Translations under genes and position numbers: made by a program
Source of the DNA: Rhizobium glycinendophyticum
GTDB taxonomy: Bacteria > Pseudomonadota > Alphaproteobacteria > Rhizobiales > Rhizobiaceae
DNA: 64,000 nt
NCBI RefSeq assembly: GCF_006443685.1
Contig: NZ_VFYP01000001.1
Coordinates: forward strand, 1,488,001-1,552,000
Reading direction: 5' to 3'
Shown here: positions 59,962-64,000 of the stretch, one piece after another
Layout of the letters: each line of letters begins with the position of its first letter
Numbering within the stretch: the first letter of the stretch is position 1
Notes under the pieces: model-generated
The model's database searches: none
The model's input: the letters and a program-made list of their open reading frames with translations, nothing else
What the model was told of the DNA's origin: nothing

Positions 59962-60393
59962 CTAGCGCTCCATCAACAGATCCGGGTTGGCGCGCAGACT
60001 GTTGAGGCTCTCGGCATTGTTGCAATAGTCGACAAAAGTCTTGCCGATTGTGCCGGCTTCCAGGTCGTGTCGACACTGATCTTTGGACTGGCAGCTCGAG
60101 CAGGCGATTTGCATGTCGCGAAACAATTTCCGCATCTGGTAGTCGACTTCGTCTGGATCGATGTTGAGGGCGCGCATCACCTGCGGCATCTCGTCGGCGG
60201 CATGCGGCCCGGCCTTGACCAGCCCCAGCAACTGGTGCGGGCTGAGGCCGCAGTCTTCCGCCAGCGCTTCGATCTGCGCCTGATCGAGATTGGCCAGAAC
60301 GTCGGTCTCGGTCGATGCTTCAAAGCCCTGCGCGAACCAGGACAGGATCTGCTGCATGGTGTGGCGTACCGGGTCTGCGATGTTCAGGGTCAT
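59962..60393 (-). CDS. DUF6455 family protein
   Basis: A 143-residue soluble protein. The N-terminal half is helical and acidic; the C-terminal half has the cysteine set IACSSCQSKDQCRHDLEAGT and FVDYCNNAESLNSLR. This pattern fits DUF6455, an alphaproteobacterial family of unknown function (name from memory) that may bind a metal. It is convergent with the CoA-binding protein gene and divergent from metY. Confidence 0.78.
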   Translation of the reverse strand: MTLNIADPVRHTMQQILSWFAQGFEASTETDVLANLDQAQIEALAEDCGLSPHQLLGLVKAGPHAADEMPQVMRALNIDPDEVDYQMRKLFRDMQIACSSCQSKDQCRHDLEAGTIGKTFVDYCNNAESLNSLRANPDLLMER

Positions 60394-60564
60394 GATATCT
60401 CTCCGTCAATGAGGAGGAGAATGCCATGCCATGCGCTACGTGCATTGACCTCGATCAAGGACGTTTATGCTCATCCGACAGTTGAGATTGGAATATTGCA
60501 GGCTGACAACCGCCCCCGACTGACTATGATCCGCAGCAGTCCAGCTTAAGGGAGGATCCATAAC

Positions 60565-61851
60565 ATGTCGGACACGAATCCGGGTTTTGCCACGCTTGCC
60601 GTTCACGCCGGCGCCCAGCCTGATCCTACGACCGGCGCGCGCATCACGCCGATCTACCAGACGACCGCCTTCGTCTTCAACGATTCGGACCATGCCGCAG
60701 CCCTCTTCGGCCTCAAGCAATTTGGCAATATCTATACCCGCATCATGAACCCGACGCAGGCCGTTCTCGAAGAGCGCGTGGCAGCCCTCGAAGGGGGCAC
60801 TGCAGCGCTCGCCGTTGCCTCCGGCCATGCCGCGCAGCTCCTCGTCTTCCACACGCTGATGCAACCGGGCGACAATTTCGTCGCGGCGAGGAAACTCTAT
60901 GGCGGTTCGATCAACCAGTTCGGCCATGCCTTCAAGAATTTCGACTGGCACGTTCGCTGGGCCGATCCCGCCGACGTCGCAAGCTTCGAAGGGCAGATCG
61001 ACGATCGCACCAAGGCCGTCTACATCGAGAGCCTCGCCAATCCGGGCGGCACCTTCGTCGATATCGAGGCAATCGCCGAGGTTGCCCATCGCCACGGCCT
61101 GCCGTTGATCGTCGACAACACGATGGCCAGCCCCTACCTGATCCGCCCGCTACAGCATGGCGCTGACATCATCGTCCATTCCGCCACCAAGTTTCTCGGC
61201 GGCCATGGCAACTCCATGGGCGGTGTCATCGTCGACGGCGGTACCTTCGATTGGTCGGCCAAGGAGGGCAAGTATCCGATGCTTTCCACGCCGCGCCCGG
61301 AATATTCCGGTGTCGTCCTGCACCAGACCTTCGGCAACTTTGCCTTTGCCATCGCCTGCCGCGTGCTCGGTCTGCGCGACCTCGGTCCGGCGATCGCGCC
61401 GATGAACGCTTTCCTGCTCCTGACCGGCATCGAGACCCTGCCGCTGCGCATGCAGCGCCACTGCGACAATGCGCTGAAGGTGGCGACCTGGCTAAAGAAC
61501 CACCCGAAAATCGCCTGGGTCAATTATGCGGGTCTTGCCGACGATCCCAACAATGCCCTGCAGAAGCGCTATTCGCCCAAGGGCGCAGGCTCGGTCTTCA
61601 CCTTCGGCATCAAGGGCGGTTTGGAAGCCGGGAAGGCACTGGTCGGGGGGCTGCAGCTCTTCTCGCATCTGGCCAATATCGGCGACACGCGCTCGCTGAT
61701 CATTCATCCGGCCTCGACCACCCATGCCCAGCTTTCCGAGGAGCAACAGATTGCTGCCGGTGCAGGTCCCGATGTCGTGCGCCTGTCGATCGGGATCGAG
61801 GATCCGGAAGACATCATCGCCGATCTCGAGCAGTCGCTCGCCAAGGCCTGA
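60565..61851 (+). CDS. metY: O-acetylhomoserine sulfhydrylase (aminocarboxypropyltransferase)
   Basis: A 428-residue PLP enzyme of the Cys/Met metabolism family that makes homocysteine from O-acetylhomoserine and sulfide. The PLP lysine is Lys209 in VHSATKFLGGHGNSMGG. ITPIYQTTAFVFNDSDHAAA and NIYTRIMNPTQAVLEERVAA are typical, and the length separates it from MetZ/MetB (about 390). GGAGG precedes the ATG. No SAM-II riboswitch was recognisable upstream. Confidence 0.95.
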   Translation: MSDTNPGFATLAVHAGAQPDPTTGARITPIYQTTAFVFNDSDHAAALFGLKQFGNIYTRIMNPTQAVLEERVAALEGGTAALAVASGHAAQLLVFHTLMQPGDNFVAARKLYGGSINQFGHAFKNFDWHVRWADPADVASFEGQIDDRTKAVYIESLANPGGTFVDIEAIAEVAHRHGLPLIVDNTMASPYLIRPLQHGADIIVHSATKFLGGHGNSMGGVIVDGGTFDWSAKEGKYPMLSTPRPEYSGVVLHQTFGNFAFAIACRVLGLRDLGPAIAPMNAFLLLTGIETLPLRMQRHCDNALKVATWLKNHPKIAWVNYAGLADDPNNALQKRYSPKGAGSVFTFGIKGGLEAGKALVGGLQLFSHLANIGDTRSLIIHPASTTHAQLSEEQQIAAGAGPDVVRLSIGIEDPEDIIADLEQSLAKA

Positions 61852-61864
61852 CGCCGCATCTGAT

Positions 61865-61894
61865 GGCGGCGCGATCTGCGCCGCCTCCTTTTTT
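61865..61894 (+). terminator. Rho-independent terminator of metY
   Basis: GGCGGCGC pairs with GCGCCGCC around GATCT, followed by TCC and six T, 13 bases after the metY stop. The cupin gene start lies 13 bases beyond, so some readthrough may feed it. Confidence 0.88.
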
Positions 61895-61907
61895 CAGGGA
61901 AGCCGTG

Positions 61908-62252
61908 ATGAACCATTCCTTGCCTTTCGACCCGACGACCGTCACCCCGGAAGAGGGCGCACCCGCGCCCGACCGTTTGATCTCCGGCGACCCCCGCTTC
62001 ACCACCTGGAACATCGAGGAGGCGGAGGGCGGCGTTTATGCCGGGATCTGGCAGTCGACGCCCGGCAAGTGGCGGATTCTCTACGATGAATGGGAGTATT
62101 TCCATATTCTCGAAGGCCATTCGGTTGTCACCGAAGAGGGCGGAGCGCCGATCCACCTCCGGGCCGGCGACCGCCTGATCCTCAGGCCCGGCTTCAAGGG
62201 AACCTGGGAAGTGCTTGAAACGACTCGCAAGGACTATGTGATCCGGCTCTAG
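61908..62252 (+). CDS. Cupin domain protein (DUF861/Cupin_3)
   Basis: A 114-residue single cupin. GGVYAGIWQSTPGKWRILYD, EYFHILEGHSVVTEEGG and LRAGDRLILRPGFKGTWEVL cover the two cupin motifs of the (S)-ureidoglycine aminohydrolase-like Cupin_3 group. The C-terminus EVLETTRKDYVIRL is typical. Function unknown. It starts just after the metY terminator, and its stop overlaps the stop of the convergent GST gene. Confidence 0.87.
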   Translation: MNHSLPFDPTTVTPEEGAPAPDRLISGDPRFTTWNIEEAEGGVYAGIWQSTPGKWRILYDEWEYFHILEGHSVVTEEGGAPIHLRAGDRLILRPGFKGTWEVLETTRKDYVIRL

Positions 62253-62908
62253 CTCGCAGCCTTCATCCGGGCCGCTGCCGCCTCGTGCTCGGCCGCCAAG
62301 GTGATGTCCTCTGTCGAGACCTTCTGGATGCTCGCCCGGCTGTTGATCCGCTCCATGTAGGCCTGGAAGGCGGGGCGGGACTCAACGAGACCGAACATTG
62401 TGGTCCAGTGCAGTGCGATTCCCCACAGGAGGTCCGCTGCGGTGAAGCGGTCGCCGAGAAGGTATGGGCCCTTCTTCAAGGCGTCCTCCAGCATGTCGAT
62501 CAGCAGGTCATAACTGGCATAGGGGGTCTCGTTGAAAGAAGCCGGCTCCCGCTTCATGTATCGATCGACGACCGCGGGTTCGAAACAGCTACCATAGATG
62601 AACAGCCAGCGGACATAGGCGCCGCGGTCTGCATCTGTCAGTGCAGGAGCAAGACCCGCTTCGGGGAAAAGATCGGCAAGATAAAGATAGATCGCGCCCT
62701 GTTCGGTGACGAGCGTGCTCTCAACCTCGACCGCCGGCACCTTGCCGAGTGGATTGATCGCAAGATAGGCCGGCTGTCGCTGTTCGCCGGCCTTCATGTT
62801 GAGCACATGCAGCGTATAGGGGATGCCCAGTTCCTCAAGCAAGACGCGCGCGCCTGTGGCTCTGGTCTGTGGCGAATAGAAGAGGGTGATCTGGTAGTCA
62901 TTGCGCAT
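62249..62908 (-). CDS. Glutathione S-transferase family protein
   Basis: A 219-residue protein. The thioredoxin-like N-domain (1-80) has LFYSPQTRATGARVLLEELG and NPLGKVPAVEVESTLVTEQGA with the cis-proline and the Glu/Gln glutathione contact. The helical C-domain has LLGDRFTAADLLWGIALHW, the conserved N-capping box. Beta/theta-like. It is divergent (116 bp) from the WYL regulator gene, which may control it. Confidence 0.9.
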   Translation of the reverse strand: MRNDYQITLFYSPQTRATGARVLLEELGIPYTLHVLNMKAGEQRQPAYLAINPLGKVPAVEVESTLVTEQGAIYLYLADLFPEAGLAPALTDADRGAYVRWLFIYGSCFEPAVVDRYMKREPASFNETPYASYDLLIDMLEDALKKGPYLLGDRFTAADLLWGIALHWTTMFGLVESRPAFQAYMERINSRASIQKVSTEDITLAAEHEAAAARMKAAS

Positions 62909-63024
62909 TGAAGTCTCCCTTTCGAAATGATGCCGCCATGTGGCGATGAAGCGAGACTATGCGACCGTACCTGTCAGTCTGTGTCAGGTTGGTTTAGGGT
63001 GCTCGACCAGACGAGGATTTTCTT

Positions 63025-64000
63025 ATGCGCGCAAGCCGGCTGATCAACATCCTGACGACCCTGCAGGCGAAGGGCCTGGTGAAGGCGGAAGCGCTCGCTG
63101 CCGAGAACGAAGTTTCGGTCCGCACCATTTATCGAGACATCGACGCCCTCTCGCTCTCCGGCATCCCGGTCTACAGCGAGCGCGGTTCGGATGGCGGTTA
63201 CAAGCTTCTCGACGGTTACCGTGTCCGCCTCAATGGGCTGTCGCCTGCCGAAGCTGAGGCGATGTTCCTCTCCGCTATTCCCGGCGCCGCAGCCGATCTC
63301 GGTCTCGGATCGCTGATGGCCGGCGCTCAGAAGAAATTGACGGCGGCCTTGCCCGAGGATCTGAGAGAGAGTGCGAGGCGCACGCAATCGAAGTTCCACC
63401 TTGATGCACCGACCTGGCTCGCTGAGGGCGAACAGCCGGTCTACCTTCAGGCCATTGCCGATGCCGTCTGGAACTCCAAGCGGATCCGCATGCGCTACCG
63501 TTCGTGGAAGGCGGAGAAGAACAGGGTGGCAGAACCGCTCGGGATCGTCATGAAGGGCGGCGCCTGGTATCTCGTCGCCCGCGTTGACGACACACCGCGC
63601 ACCTACCGCATTTCGCGTGTCCTCGATCTGATCGTCACCGATGAACACTTCGACTGGCCGAAAACTTTCGACCTCGCAGCCTACTGGGACGAAAACACCC
63701 GACGGCTCGAACGCGAACTCTACCCCAATTCGGCAATTGTCCGGCTATCCGGCTGGGGGCTGAGGGAGGTAGAGCACATGTCTCCTCCTTACGTTCGCTC
63801 CAATCTTGAGCTTCTGGGGGAACCTGACGAACAGGGCTGGCACACTGTCCGCCTGCCGGTGGCGCAGGAACGCATGGCCGTCTCCGAGATGCTGAAGCTT
63901 GGAACGGAGGTCGAGATCATCGACCCGCCGGAATTGCGCGCCGCCATGCATCGTGCCGTTGGAATCCTGATGGCCCGTTACAGCGAGGCGTCCGACCTCA
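63025..64000 (+). CDS. HTH/WYL-domain transcriptional regulator (YafY/DeoR-like), cut by window edge
   Basis: 325 codons are visible with no stop. The N-terminal winged helix reads MRASRLINILTTLQAKGLVK, then LAAENEVSVRTIYRDIDALS and GIPVYSERGSDGGYKLLDGY. The WYL domain starts near residue 145 (IADAVWNSKRIRMRYRSW, then GIVMKGGAWYLVARVDDTPR). A C-terminal WCX segment follows (PPELRAAMHRAVGILMARY). WYL domains sense ligands or nucleic-acid-derived signals. GAGG precedes the ATG. The divergent GST gene is the likely target. Confidence 0.9.
   Translation, partial: MRASRLINILTTLQAKGLVKAEALAAENEVSVRTIYRDIDALSLSGIPVYSERGSDGGYKLLDGYRVRLNGLSPAEAEAMFLSAIPGAAADLGLGSLMAGAQKKLTAALPEDLRESARRTQSKFHLDAPTWLAEGEQPVYLQAIADAVWNSKRIRMRYRSWKAEKNRVAEPLGIVMKGGAWYLVARVDDTPRTYRISRVLDLIVTDEHFDWPKTFDLAAYWDENTRRLERELYPNSAIVRLSGWGLREVEHMSPPYVRSNLELLGEPDEQGWHTVRLPVAQERMAVSEMLKLGTEVEIIDPPELRAAMHRAVGILMARYSEASDL

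Noticed and set aside
60394..60564. Possible SAM-II riboswitch before metY
   Set aside because: The conserved SAM-II core bases and pseudoknot partner could not be found in this spacer.

Overview
The window is a chromosomal segment of an alphaproteobacterium, most likely from the family Rhizobiaceae (Rhizobium/Agrobacterium/Sinorhizobium relatives). This rests on the G+C-rich coding style, on the gene order hemB - DUF6163 - ldtR - ldtP - glyA - nrdR - ribD - ribH - nusB - hppA and rplM - rpsI - agmatinase - argC, and on family-typical genes such as LdtR and a UPP/glucomannan-like polysaccharide locus. No rRNA, CRISPR array or transposase is visible; one tRNA (Pro, anticodon GGG) is present.

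Layout. 1-9 kb: a clipped GNAT gene, RNase D, a metallo-beta-lactamase-fold hydrolase coupled to a Tat-exported multicopper oxidase, an MFS transporter, a two-gene membrane operon (ABA4-like plus an unknown protein) facing a TetR regulator across two identical-pattern palindromes, and a divergent SDR/AraC pair. 9-23 kb: aspS, an unknown periplasmic protein, parC, a cyclic-nucleotide-binding/CPBP membrane fusion, a GGDEF-EAL protein divergent from a PhcB-like methyltransferase, the Bpt aminoacyl-tRNA-protein transferase, RDD protein, hemB, DUF6163 and ldtR. 23.3-25.4 kb: a small islet between two perfect 35-bp direct repeats, the left one being the 3' end of ldtR. It separates ldtR from its native terminator and from its presumed target ldtP, and carries structured non-coding DNA, a 21-codon ORF, a frameshifted gene remnant and a stand-alone DUF4062 gene, but no recombinase. 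25.7-41 kb: core metabolism and envelope genes (ldtP, glyA, nrdR, ribD, ribH, nusB, H+-pyrophosphatase, BamE-like lipoprotein, ubiquinol-cytochrome c chaperone, YceD/DUF177, plsX, fabH, ihfA, MerR regulator). 41-52 kb: tRNA-Pro, an esterase, microproteins and a polysaccharide locus (Wzy-like polymerase, initiating sugar-phosphate transferase, GT4, Wza-like export protein, Wzz/GumC co-polymerase with a degenerate kinase domain, FemAB-like acetyltransferase). 52-64 kb: heme A synthase, dioxygenase-like and VOC proteins, argC, agmatinase, rpsI/rplM, two paralogous CoA-binding proteins, DUF6455, metY, a cupin, a GST and a clipped WYL regulator.

The most unusual item is the 35-bp-repeat-bounded islet in the 3' end of ldtR: it looks like a non-autonomous site-specific integrant with a candidate defence-type cargo gene. 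Next are the paired TetR operator palindromes and the cyclic-nucleotide sensor fused to a CPBP domain that lacks the first catalytic glutamate.
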